A model generated the notes under the pieces. That model was not told the DNA's origin and searched no databases. It worked only from the letters and a program-made list of their open reading frames with translations. The translations under genes and the position numbers were made by a program. From Lactiplantibacillus pingfangensis (GTDB taxonomy: Bacteria; Bacillota; Bacilli; Lactobacillales; Lactobacillaceae), in NCBI RefSeq assembly GCF_005404945.1, contig NZ_BJDG01000006.1, forward strand, positions 1-64,000: a DNA stretch of 64,000 nucleotides, read 5' to 3'. Positions 43,720 through 52,591 of the stretch are shown here, in pieces (the first letter of the stretch is position 1; the number at the start of each line of letters is the position of its first letter).

Positions 43720-44547
43720 CTATGCAAATGGTTGCCCAATCGCGGCCAACAGCCGCTGACCAACCTTTTCAAACTGTGGATCTGGTAACTTCTGGACGTA
43801 AGTAAAAATACCGACTGCCTCAACAAAACTTAGCCAACTTGCCGCGATGTCTGGCAGTTGCCCAGTCGGACCATATCCGGTTAAGAATGCCGCAATCAAG
43901 GCAGGCTGACCGGTAAAATCTTGATAAAATAGTTTTTGAAAATCAGTTTGGGCATAGCCAATTTGCGCACGTTCAAAATCAATCAGCGCTAATTGTCCAT
44001 TGACGAACTGAAAATTACGCCGGCCAACATCACCATGCAAAACTACCCTTGATTGCCGGTTAAAAATCGCTTGAATTGTGGCCGCCGCTTGCTGGAAATT
44101 AGTCATCAAACTCACCAACTGTCGATAGTCCGGGCGAGTTGCCAGTTGGCCAACCTTGTCGGCAACGCCCTCAAAATCAAGCGCTTTAATTCTCATCGCT
44201 TGGGGTAATCTGACAGTTTGATGAAATCGCGCTAGCACGGTTCCCATCGTCTGTGCTAGCTCAGTTGTGAATTCTTTTGGCAGTGGCGTTAGTTGCAGGT
44301 CGCGCATCACTAATACCCATTCCCCAGTAGCTAATTGGCAGCTCGTCAACACGCGATCGGTCAGTTGGAGATTAATCGCGCGTTCGGTTAAAAATTTTCC
44401 CTGCCGTTCGGGCGCAAAGACTTTCACAAAAATTGGCTCCGGCCAGCGTCGACTTTGCCCCGTGTACATCTGATTAAACGACACATGGTCAATTGGCCGT
44501 AGCGTTGCTTGTAAGACTGCCATTAAGTCGTTTTGACTAGCTATCAT
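43720..44547 (-). CDS. Aminoglycoside phosphotransferase-family kinase
   Basis: A 275-residue APH/choline-kinase fold protein. The catalytic loop is VVLHGDVGRRNFQFVNG (HGDxxxxN) and the metal Asp is in ALIDFERAQIG. An N-terminal strand with EPIFVKVFA carries the ATP lysine. Such proteins phosphorylate small alcohols or amino-sugars; the substrate is unknown and drug resistance should not be presumed. The leader contains a terminator and a 16-bp palindrome, which may control it. Confidence 0.85.
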   Translation of the reverse strand: MIASQNDLMAVLQATLRPIDHVSFNQMYTGQSRRWPEPIFVKVFAPERQGKFLTERAINLQLTDRVLTSCQLATGEWVLVMRDLQLTPLPKEFTTELAQTMGTVLARFHQTVRLPQAMRIKALDFEGVADKVGQLATRPDYRQLVSLMTNFQQAAATIQAIFNRQSRVVLHGDVGRRNFQFVNGQLALIDFERAQIGYAQTDFQKLFYQDFTGQPALIAAFLTGYGPTGQLPDIAASWLSFVEAVGIFTYVQKLPDPQFEKVGQRLLAAIGQPFA

Positions 44548-44566
44548 CCGAATCCCCCCCTAAAAT

Positions 44567-44599
44567 AAAAAGACTCAGGCGTCTGCCCAAGTCTTTTTT
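44567..44599 (-). terminator. Intrinsic terminator in the leader of the phosphotransferase gene
   Basis: AAAAGACT..GGC-GTCT-GCC..AGTCTTTT with T-run on the minus strand, only about 20 bp before the start codon. It either ends a separate small RNA or acts as an attenuator. The remaining gap up to 44997 shows no coding sequence. Confidence 0.7.
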
Positions 44600-44615
44600 A
44601 ATGATCGGTTATTCG

Positions 44616-44631
44616 ACTACTAATTAGTAGT
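44616..44631. promoter_or_regulatory. 16-bp perfect palindrome
   Basis: ACTACTAATTAGTAGT is completely self-complementary. It lies just upstream of the terminator in the 450-bp gap, so it is either a protein-binding site or a hairpin of the leader RNA. Confidence 0.45.
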
Positions 44632-44997
44632 TGCTATATGTGCCCCGTCATGAATCCTGCCCATTCCGAGAGGTATTAGCTGCCGCCAAACTTAACTTGT
44701 CCCATCCGTGGTAACCGATTCAACCATCGATAGCTAAAATGTTTGGTGCAAAATATGTATAGGCCATTTTCTTACTTCACTCAGTATAACCGGCCGATGT
44801 TGCGATGTGGTGACACAAATGTTACAAACAGATTACATTCAGTATAAAACCCTTAAGAATTGGGTAAAAGGCTTGTAATCGATTGTTCGGCTATTTTCCA
44901 AACAGCTTAATCCATGAAAAAAGGCCTCACCAAGGCGAGACCACTGATCGTTTGTTAGTTATCATCCTAAACTAATACCCCTGTCACCTACTAACTG

Positions 44998-46212
44998 CTA
45001 CACTGATTGTTGCAATTGACGGTCAACCTGTGCTTGCATGACTTGTCGGCGTTTCCCCGTTAGGAAGAAAATGGTGAGGAGACCAAACACAATCACCGTA
45101 AAGCCGATTGTTTGCCATTCAAAGATATCTGGTTTACTCATACTTTGCGACCCAGAGGCCATCATACTGAAAATATCTACGCCCGCATGAATCAGCATTG
45201 GAACGAGTATACTTCCCGAGTACAAGTAGCTGACCGCTAAGAATCCGCCTAATGAGGCAGCAAAGATCATCTGCTCGACCGTGGCCGACCAAGATTGCCC
45301 CGCTAACGTATTAGTCAAATGCCATAGCCCAAAAATCGCGCTGCTCAAACCCACGGCCCAGTCCAACTGGTGGCAATGCTGGTCGAAGGCCTTCAAAAGT
45401 AGCGCCAAAATAGCAAAACGATATAACCATTCTTCCGCAATCCCTGGCTCTAAACCGCTCAGAAACATTTTCCAAGAAACGGCCTGCATCTTAAAATCAA
45501 ACTGCGTAAAAGTCGTTCGCCAAGAACTCCCAACGCCAAACGCATTCCAAATAACAAATGCCGCGCCGACAACCCCAATCGCAACAATCAACCCCCAATT
45601 GGCTTGACGATTCAAGCGCCAAGTTGGCCAACGAAAGCCCCAAGTCGTCATCAGCACACCAACTGTTAAGACAAAGCCAAAGGCCCCCAAAATACCAGTA
45701 TCACTGACCATTTTGAAAACTGCTGGCGCCGTTAAAACGGGCAACGCTAAAAAGGTTGATTGCGCACCAATCAAGCCACTGAATACAGCCATCGCTAATA
45801 AAAAGATCCGACCAATGACAGAACGAACCGGTGTCATGGTGACGATTGCAATCGGCACGAACATAAAAATCATGTAGAAAAACGCCACGGCGACCAGGCC
45901 TTGCTCATTCAAAAACGGCACTCTGCGTAGTAGATCAACTAACCCCATTAAGAAAAATGGCATAAAAATAAATTGAAAGATGGCTTGAAAATAGTGATTA
46001 AATCGCCGAAATCGTGGCCAATCCTGAGCAGTTGTCGTTGTTTCAAAAGCCGGTACTAAGCCGCCAAGCAATAACAGAATCGTCACCAGCCCACCAAATG
46101 CAAAATACGCCCCATTTTTAACAATCAACAATTCCAGTAACATCGCCCCCAGCAATACGACTAATTGACCCAAATACCAACGTCGTAGTAGTCGATCCAC
46201 CTCTGTGGTCAT
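44998..46212 (-). CDS. CPBP-family intramembrane metalloprotease
   Basis: About 404 residues with roughly ten membrane helices. The Abi/CPBP (Rce1-like) motifs are visible: EPGIAEEWLYRFAIL (EExxxR) and FGLWHLTNTLAG (FxxxH), then LYSGSILVPMLIHAGVDIF (HxxxD/N-like). It is probably a membrane protease; in lactobacilli such proteins are linked to bacteriocin immunity, but no bacteriocin gene is adjacent. The ATG at 46212 is chosen because GGGGGA lies eight bases before it. Confidence 0.88.
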   Translation of the reverse strand: MTTEVDRLLRRWYLGQLVVLLGAMLLELLIVKNGAYFAFGGLVTILLLLGGLVPAFETTTTAQDWPRFRRFNHYFQAIFQFIFMPFFLMGLVDLLRRVPFLNEQGLVAVAFFYMIFMFVPIAIVTMTPVRSVIGRIFLLAMAVFSGLIGAQSTFLALPVLTAPAVFKMVSDTGILGAFGFVLTVGVLMTTWGFRWPTWRLNRQANWGLIVAIGVVGAAFVIWNAFGVGSSWRTTFTQFDFKMQAVSWKMFLSGLEPGIAEEWLYRFAILALLLKAFDQHCHQLDWAVGLSSAIFGLWHLTNTLAGQSWSATVEQMIFAASLGGFLAVSYLYSGSILVPMLIHAGVDIFSMMASGSQSMSKPDIFEWQTIGFTVIVFGLLTIFFLTGKRRQVMQAQVDRQLQQSV

Positions 46213-46302
46213 AAAAAAATCCCCCAATCTAGTTATGTTGTAATCATAACAGATTGGCGGATTCAGTTGGTCAGGATTTGTTTAATTTAAGCCGATCCCT
46301 TA

Positions 46303-47925
46303 CTAATATAAATCTTGAACGCGGCCTTGGGTGGCTTCGTGGGCCAAATACTCGTCATAAGTCGTATCGCCGCGGTAAACGACCCCTTTGGCACTGACTT
46401 CAACAATATGGTCCGCAATCGTTTGAATAAACTCGTGGTCATGGGAGGTGAAAATAATCGCACCCTTGAAATCAATCAAACTGTCGTTCAAAGCGGTAAT
46501 GGATTCCAAATCTAAATGGTTGGTTGGGTCATCCAATAATAAGACATTAGCCCGACTCAACATCATCTTGGACAACATCCCACGGACTTTTTCGCCCCCA
46601 GATAACACGTTAACTTTCCGGGTAACGTCTTCACCAGAGAACAACATTTTCCCTAAGAACCCACGTAAGAAAGTGTTGTCACTCTCTTCCTTAGGCGCAT
46701 ACTGACGCAACCAGTCGATAATCGTTAAACTATCGTTGGTAAATTGGTCATTAATATCCCGTGGCAAATAAGTGCGTGAGGTAGTTTGTCCCCAAGTTAC
46801 CGTCCCAGAATCCGGTTCAACTGCGCCCGCAATAATTTGCATTAAAGTAGTCGTTGCTAAATCACTGCGACTAATCAACGCGGTTTTTTCATTAGGCCGT
46901 AACGTGAAACTGATATTGTCTAAAATCTTGACGCCATCAATCGTCTTCGAAACATTCTCAACCCGAACTAAATCATTCCCGATTTCCCGATCAGGCGTGA
47001 ATTTAATAAATGGATATTTACGGGATGATGGTTTGATATCATCAAGCGTAATTTTTTCCAATTGTTTTTTCCGTGAAGTCGCTTGTTTCGACTTCGAGGC
47101 GTTGGCACTAAATCGCGCCACGAATTCTTGTAATTCTTTAATTTGGTCAGCCTTTTTAGCGTTCGCATCCGTTTTTAACTTAGCGGCTAATTGGCTTGAT
47201 TCCATCCAAAAATCATAATTCCCAACAAATAACGTAATCTTACCAAAATCAACATCACACATATGCGTACAAACTTGGTTCAAGAAGTGACGGTCATGGG
47301 AAACCACGATAACGGTCTTGTTGTAGTCTGCCAAGAAATTTTCCAGCCAACTGATTGACTGAACGTCTAACCCGTTGGTCGGTTCATCCAAAAGCAGCAC
47401 ATCAGGACTACCGAATAAGGCTTGTCCCAATAAGACTTTAACCTTTTGCGGCTCCGTCAATTCACTCATTTTTTGATGTTGCATGGATTCATCAATACCT
47501 AAACTCTGTAACAATTGGTCCGCTTCAGATTCTGCGTTCCAGCCGTCCATTTCAGCGAATTCGCCTTCTAATTCCGCCGCACGAATCCCATCAGCGTCAC
47601 TAAAATCAGGCTTCGCATAAAGGGCATCCTTTTCAACCATGATGTCATAGAGCTTTTGGTAGCCACGGATAACGGTTGATAAGACTTCTTCATCTTCAAA
47701 GGCGAAATGGTTTTGGTTCAAACTCGACATCCGTTCATTTGGACCCATTGACACATTCCCAGAAGTTGGTTGGAGCTTGCCTTCCAAAATCTTCAAGAAC
47801 GTTGACTTACCGGCACCATTGGCCCCAATCACGCCATAACAGTTCCCTGGCGTAAATTTCAAATTAACTTCATCATAAAGTTTGCGAGTTGAGAACTGCA
47901 TACTGACATTACTTACGGTTAACAT
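46303..47925 (-). CDS. ABC-F ATPase (YbiT-like) with asymmetric nucleotide sites
   Basis: A 540-residue soluble ABC-F protein, probably acting on the ribosome. NBD1 has a good Walker A (GANGAGKST) and Walker B (VLLLDEPTNGLD) but a weak signature (LTEPQKVK). NBD2 has a degenerate Walker A (SRSDLATTT) but a good signature (LSGGEKVRG) and Walker B (LLLDDPTNHLD). Because ABC domains pair head to tail, one site is complete and the other is degenerate. The interdomain linker (about 240-300) is helical and basic. It has no membrane helix. Upstream is a stable three-way-junction leader that may regulate it. Confidence 0.92.
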   Translation of the reverse strand: MLTVSNVSMQFSTRKLYDEVNLKFTPGNCYGVIGANGAGKSTFLKILEGKLQPTSGNVSMGPNERMSSLNQNHFAFEDEEVLSTVIRGYQKLYDIMVEKDALYAKPDFSDADGIRAAELEGEFAEMDGWNAESEADQLLQSLGIDESMQHQKMSELTEPQKVKVLLGQALFGSPDVLLLDEPTNGLDVQSISWLENFLADYNKTVIVVSHDRHFLNQVCTHMCDVDFGKITLFVGNYDFWMESSQLAAKLKTDANAKKADQIKELQEFVARFSANASKSKQATSRKKQLEKITLDDIKPSSRKYPFIKFTPDREIGNDLVRVENVSKTIDGVKILDNISFTLRPNEKTALISRSDLATTTLMQIIAGAVEPDSGTVTWGQTTSRTYLPRDINDQFTNDSLTIIDWLRQYAPKEESDNTFLRGFLGKMLFSGEDVTRKVNVLSGGEKVRGMLSKMMLSRANVLLLDDPTNHLDLESITALNDSLIDFKGAIIFTSHDHEFIQTIADHIVEVSAKGVVYRGDTTYDEYLAHEATQGRVQDLY

Positions 47926-47947
47926 TCATATCCCTCACTTTTCAAGA

Positions 47948-48058
47948 GTGTTAGCCACACCGGTCAGCTGGTGAGCATTGGCTGAGCTACGGTTATGATG
48001 CGGGTTAGGCATCCTGACCGTAGCTTTGCCAAGCGGAACCCGCTGGTGTGGCTAACAC
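47948..48058 (-). promoter_or_regulatory. Three-way-junction leader of the ABC-F gene
   Basis: The outer 14-bp perfect stem GTGTTAGCCACACC/GGTGTGGCTAACAC encloses two hairpins. One is AGCTACGGT/ACCGTAGCT (with inner GATGC/GCATC), the other AGCGG/CCGCT. It lies 23 bp before the start codon. ABC-F genes are often controlled by drug-responsive attenuators in their leaders, but this one has no U-run and no obvious leader peptide, so its role is uncertain. Confidence 0.6.
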
Positions 48059-48213
48059 GTTTCGACCATCAAAATAAAAAACGCTCAAGCACAAACTAAA
48101 AGAGGTCAGGATATCGAATCCCAGCCTCCGTTCGTTTCCATCTAGTTGAAGTGTAGCATGGCGCAAGCCCGTTTGGCAATCAAAAGCCCGGACTATTTTC
48201 AGAAATTCACCGG

Positions 48214-49011
48214 TTATTTTCGTAAAATCTCATTTTCAATGTAACTTAAGACGCCATCTTGCTCGTTCGATTCGGTAACAGTATCGCCTTGCGTTTGCAT
48301 GTTAGCCGGCGCGTTACCCATGACGACACCTGTATCGACATACCGCAACATTTCCAAATCATTCGTGCCATCACCAAACGCGACCATTTCCGTCGACCGA
48401 ATGCCCAACCGGTTGCCTAGTAACTTGAGCGCACGTCCTTTATGCATCCCTGGTTGAATCAAATCCATACTGCCTTGACCGCCAGAAGCTGGCACGGCAA
48501 TTCCAGCTAGCTTGGGCGTTAATTCATAAACTAATTGGTCCGTCATCGCTGGCGCACAAATAATATCGAACTTGACGACTGGGTCTGTGACGGTCGTTAA
48601 GTCGGCCACAGTTTCTAATTGATAGTAATAATTTCGCATCGCCGCAATAAATCCCGGATCAGCGTGTTCCAACACATGAACGGTCTTGGTCCCACAGAGC
48701 GCAATTTGAATCTCTGGGTAGTCTGCCAAGGTCGCCAAAATTTGTTGAGTTGCTGTGGCAGAAAACGTTTCGGCCGTCAACCCAGCTTGCGTATTCATCA
48801 ATTCCGCCCCGTTACCACCAATCATCCACATTTCCGGAAAATCGTTAAAGAAATCCACTAACTCAACTGCTTGGTGACCGCTCGCAATGACGAACTGAAT
48901 TCCACGCCGTTGCAGTTCAGCGTATATTTTTTTAAACCAAGTCCGATTATATTCCCCCTGATTATTGAGAAAAGTGCCATCCATATCTGTTGCTATTAAT
49001 TTGACTGTCAT
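48214..49011 (-). CDS. Cof-type HAD-IIB phosphatase
   Basis: A 265-residue sugar/cofactor phosphatase of the Cof family. Motif I is IATDMDGTFL (nucleophile Asp), motif II VIASGHQ, motif III lysine in MHKGRALKLLG and motif IV VAFGDGTNDLEML, with the C2B cap in the middle. It dephosphorylates small phosphorylated metabolites. It is monocistronic. Confidence 0.92.
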   Translation of the reverse strand: MTVKLIATDMDGTFLNNQGEYNRTWFKKIYAELQRRGIQFVIASGHQAVELVDFFNDFPEMWMIGGNGAELMNTQAGLTAETFSATATQQILATLADYPEIQIALCGTKTVHVLEHADPGFIAAMRNYYYQLETVADLTTVTDPVVKFDIICAPAMTDQLVYELTPKLAGIAVPASGGQGSMDLIQPGMHKGRALKLLGNRLGIRSTEMVAFGDGTNDLEMLRYVDTGVVMGNAPANMQTQGDTVTESNEQDGVLSYIENEILRK

Positions 49012-49096
49012 TAGTCCTCATCCATTCGTTTCCATTTATGTAAGCCTTTACTTTCACAGCGTACCGTTAATTGGACTGGACCGCAAGTGTTTGCGT

Positions 49097-49134
49097 AAAA
49101 AAAAGAGACAATAACTCGAAAGTTACAGTCTCTA
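49097..49134 (-). terminator. Terminator of the DUF2207 gene
   Basis: AGAGAC..TAACT-TTCG-AGTTA..GTCTCT on the minus strand is followed by eight T residues, just beyond the stop codon at 49146. Confidence 0.85.
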
Positions 49135-49145
49135 AGTTGATGCTG

Positions 49146-50972
49146 TTAAAATGCGCCCCCACCGGAGCCACCGCCAAAGCCACCCGAACTACCACCCGAG
49201 AAGCCGCCGGAACCACCTGATGACGAACTTGCGTTGCTTGAAGCGTCTAATGCATTTGAAAAACTACTGCTCAATGCCCCTGACAAATCAAAATCAAAGC
49301 CATTGTTGGCGAAGAAGATTGGATAGTAAATCCCGATTCCCGCTGCCAATGCCGTGGTTCCGAAATCAACCGCCAGCTTATTTGCGACTCGCTCAGCTAA
49401 ACCAAAGGCGGCCGCATAGGGCAAAATCTGTTCCCAAAGAATTAAATCACCAATTTCAGCGGTATTAAAATGGCCAATATCTTTCAACATTTGCCGAAAG
49501 CCATTAATTTGGTTTTTCAATGCCAGACCTTCATCGGTATTAATCGTGATCCGCCGATAGTTGATAATCCCGAGTATCCAGGTCACGATTGTAACAATCG
49601 GAACGACGGTTACAGTGATGGCCCCGATTTTTGGACTAATGAACATTCCTGCAACTACCACGACGATGCCTAAAAGTGTCACGGCAACGCCCATTTTCAA
49701 CCAAACGTTGCGGATTTTGTCGTTCACTTGGTCTTGATAGACTGCAACCCCTTGGTCAATTGTTTGTTGCCACGCTTTAAACCAAGTATTTAAGCGCCCT
49801 TTTTCATCTTTTTTACCAAACGCCTGTAACTGGTCCAACCGTAATTCGTTTCGAACCGCCACTTTGTCAAAGCAGTGCGCCAAAAATGAATTCGAAATTG
49901 GGGCCAACTTTTTCATTTTGACGGTTGGCTTCCGTTTTCCTTGAATAGGTTCCAACGTAATTTCTTTGGCAGCGGCTGCCGCTAGAATTTCCGCTGCTAA
50001 CGCTTTAGTATCTGGCGAAGCCGTTCGCCATAATGACTGCGCCACTGCCGGACCAACAGTTGGCACGTCAAACGAATGGTTGATTGGGATTGGCTTCGTA
50101 TGTGACTGCGCGGGGTGCCGCCGAAGCCACCAAGCGTAACCGCCAATGGTCAAAATGAAGACCGCTACGGCCACGCCATAAAACAGCCACTGCAATAATG
50201 CTTGCCGCTGCCGTTTGCGATTTGCAGCCACAGCTAGCTTAGCTTCTTGCTTTTGGACCGTCGCTTTACGCTTCTGGGAACTTGTTCGTTGATTTAATGG
50301 CACGACAGCTGTTGGGAACAACAAGTGACTCTCAACAAATGAGTTCGCCGGATTCTGCGCAAGAATCATCGTCACGCGACCATTTTTCTTGTCGACAGTT
50401 GTTCGACCGTCTTGTGGGCCATGTGTCCAGGCTTGTAATCCCGTTACAGACTTAGCTGGTAACTGAATGGTCAAGCGCACATTTTTCAACGGCTCATCCC
50501 AGCCAGTTCCAATAATTTTCCAATTCAATTCCGCCGTGTCTTGATAATTGGTCACGACGCCTAACAGCCGATAGCGATAGGTCACACGTAATTTATCACC
50601 CGCATGCACGCCACGGTAAAGTTTAACCTGAAATTGTTTTTTAGTTTGCGTTAATTGATAAGTATTGTCTGCATCAGTCTCTGCCGCGCTGGCGGTTTTT
50701 GACATGCCACCATTCAGTCGCGTGGCGACACCTTGAAATTGTGCCCCTTGAATCCCATGTAAGTCTTGCTTATTAAAGACCCCATGATAGTCGTCATCAA
50801 AAAGATAGGTCATCCCCTGACTGACTTCTGCGCTGCCATCTTTTTGGACATCAACGTGGACATCATAATTACTAATCTTATAATCTGCGAAAGCAGTTAC
50901 TGGTCGCCAGTTGAGTGTGATGATTGCTAAGAAAACACTCGCCATGATTGGCCACCAAAGTCGTCGTTTCAT
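49146..50972 (-). CDS. DUF2207 membrane protein with Gly-rich tail
   Basis: A 608-residue protein with a signal peptide (IMASVFLAIITLNWRPVTAFA), then the extracytoplasmic DUF2207 beta domain (ISNYDVHVDVQKDGSAEVSQGMTYLF). A membrane helix near 265-285 follows, then a cytosolic helical region and two helices near 435-470. The C-terminal tail is an extreme Ser/Gly stretch (SSSSGGSGGFSGGSSGGF) ending GGGSGGGAF. The family is widespread but of unknown function. Confidence 0.88.
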   Translation of the reverse strand: MKRRLWWPIMASVFLAIITLNWRPVTAFADYKISNYDVHVDVQKDGSAEVSQGMTYLFDDDYHGVFNKQDLHGIQGAQFQGVATRLNGGMSKTASAAETDADNTYQLTQTKKQFQVKLYRGVHAGDKLRVTYRYRLLGVVTNYQDTAELNWKIIGTGWDEPLKNVRLTIQLPAKSVTGLQAWTHGPQDGRTTVDKKNGRVTMILAQNPANSFVESHLLFPTAVVPLNQRTSSQKRKATVQKQEAKLAVAANRKRQRQALLQWLFYGVAVAVFILTIGGYAWWLRRHPAQSHTKPIPINHSFDVPTVGPAVAQSLWRTASPDTKALAAEILAAAAAKEITLEPIQGKRKPTVKMKKLAPISNSFLAHCFDKVAVRNELRLDQLQAFGKKDEKGRLNTWFKAWQQTIDQGVAVYQDQVNDKIRNVWLKMGVAVTLLGIVVVVAGMFISPKIGAITVTVVPIVTIVTWILGIINYRRITINTDEGLALKNQINGFRQMLKDIGHFNTAEIGDLILWEQILPYAAAFGLAERVANKLAVDFGTTALAAGIGIYYPIFFANNGFDFDLSGALSSSFSNALDASSNASSSSGGSGGFSGGSSGGFGGGSGGGAF

Positions 50973-51073
50973 AAGCCACCCCTCATTTCCCCGATTTAGC
51001 TTAATTTTACCATATCGGTCACGGGCGACCTAATCTAACGATAAGTAACTAGCTGTCTCGCTGACCAAAATCG

Positions 51074-51385
51074 CTAGCCTAGATGTTGTTCGCGTTCATC
51101 AAGAAAAGCGGTTAATGCAGCCTCAACATCAATATCTGCCCGATCAGCCATTTCAACTAGCCACCAAATATTTTCCGCCAACTTACTAGCTAGATCAGCA
51201 CTCGAAACGGCTTCTGGCCAACTCTGCTCGTGCGCCATCACCTGACGGCCAACCAGCCCTGCATCCGTTAAAAATGCCAACGCATCTTGTTCCAAAGTCC
51301 ATGGATGACCATCCTGTTGCTGTTCTAATTGATGATAGCTGTCGCGTAATTTAACAGACCGTTGTTGTAATGCTTTAATTTCCAT
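51074..51385 (-). CDS. MazG-like protein
   Basis: A 103-residue all-alpha protein resembling MazG-like nucleotide pyrophosphohydrolases (WTLEQDALAFLTDAGLVGRQVM; ASKLAENIWWLVEMADRADIDVE). The canonical EExxE...E metal residues are only partly present (EQDALAFLTDAG in place of ExxExxD), so activity is uncertain. The A-E-x-x-W-W-L region fits the fold. It is monocistronic; the upstream gap to 51667 shows no convincing gene. Confidence 0.75.
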   Translation of the reverse strand: MEIKALQQRSVKLRDSYHQLEQQQDGHPWTLEQDALAFLTDAGLVGRQVMAHEQSWPEAVSSADLASKLAENIWWLVEMADRADIDVEAALTAFLDEREQHLG

Positions 51386-51667
51386 CTAAAAGACCTACTT
51401 TCTGCTTGTTCCATTCAGCATACCACGTTTATGGCCCATTACTGGAATAGTGACACTGCCGATTTGAATAGTGAGTTTCTAATCCAAGTTTCTCCCCCTC
51501 AAAAACAAGCTCGACACCGTGTCATTGCCCTGTTATCACTCACCACCGACAGATGTTCAACCTGCTTAGCCCCCTTAAAATCGCCTAAAATTAGAAACAA
51601 ATTTGAATTTAATGAGAACTAAGTGTATTTTTATTTGTAGACACTAATAGATGGGGTGACAGTAATC

Positions 51668-52588
51668 ATGCGTAACGTAACACGAATTTTAACACTTAAA
51701 AACGGCTACCATATTTGGACACATACGAATAACCTCGGCGGTAAAACCAAGCTGCTTTGCTTGCATGGCGGTCCTGGTGATACCCATGAAGTCTTTGAAC
51801 GGTTTGGACCAGAACTCGCCGCCCTCGACATCGAAGTCACGATGTACGATCAGCTGGGCTCTTGGTATTCGGATACGCCGGATTGGGACGATCCTGCGGT
51901 CAAGGCCGACTATCTGACTGAAGCTTATTATTTGAGTGAGGTCGATGAGGTCCGACAACTCCTTGGCTATGATCACTACTTTTTGGCGGGACATTCTTGG
52001 GGTGGCATGCTCGCAATGACTTACGCCGCCCAACATCAGGAACAGCTGGCAGGTCTAATCATTATTAGTATGATCGACAATATTCCTGATTACGTTGCGC
52101 ATATCAAGGAAATCCGGGCCGCGGAATTCTCACCCGCGGAAAATGCGTTCATGGCCGATATCGAGCGGCGCGGTCAGTGGTCGAATCTCCATTATCGCCA
52201 ACTCATCACCCACTTATATCACGGTTATGTGAATCGCCGCCAACCGGAAATGATGTCACACAACGTCGATATTCAGGCCAAGCCTGTTTACAATCATTTT
52301 CAAGGTGACAATGAGTTTGTTGTCGAAGGCGACCTCGGCAGTTGGGACTTCTCCAAGCAATTAAAAACCATTCAGCTCCCAACGTTACTGTCCTTTGCGG
52401 ATCATGAAACCATGCCACTCGCAACGGCACAGCGCATGCAACGTGATATGCCCAATGCACAACTCGTCGTGACGCCGAATAGTGGTCATAACCACATGGT
52501 CGATAATCCCGAAGTCTTCTTCACTAATTTAAAAAATTATTTCTTAGATCTCCGACACGGCACGTTCAATCAAATTAAGGGGGCTTAG
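51668..52588 (+). CDS. pip: Proline iminopeptidase-family hydrolase
   Basis: A 306-residue alpha/beta hydrolase. The HGGPG oxyanion motif is at about 33-37, DQLGSWYSD follows the typical DQLGxG pattern, and the nucleophile Ser110 is in GHSWGG. The late SGHNHMVDNPEVF holds the catalytic His. Such enzymes release N-terminal proline from peptides. GGGGTGA precedes the ATG. It is followed four bases later by an amino-acid permease gene, and the two form an operon, consistent with peptide or amino-acid use. Confidence 0.9.
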   Translation: MRNVTRILTLKNGYHIWTHTNNLGGKTKLLCLHGGPGDTHEVFERFGPELAALDIEVTMYDQLGSWYSDTPDWDDPAVKADYLTEAYYLSEVDEVRQLLGYDHYFLAGHSWGGMLAMTYAAQHQEQLAGLIIISMIDNIPDYVAHIKEIRAAEFSPAENAFMADIERRGQWSNLHYRQLITHLYHGYVNRRQPEMMSHNVDIQAKPVYNHFQGDNEFVVEGDLGSWDFSKQLKTIQLPTLLSFADHETMPLATAQRMQRDMPNAQLVVTPNSGHNHMVDNPEVFFTNLKNYFLDLRHGTFNQIKGA

Positions 52589-52591
52589 CCA

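Noticed and set aside
51431-51622. A 63-codon plus-strand frame upstream of the prolyl peptidase gene
   Set aside because: No Shine-Dalgarno, low-complexity composition unlike a protein family, and it lies over the promoter region.
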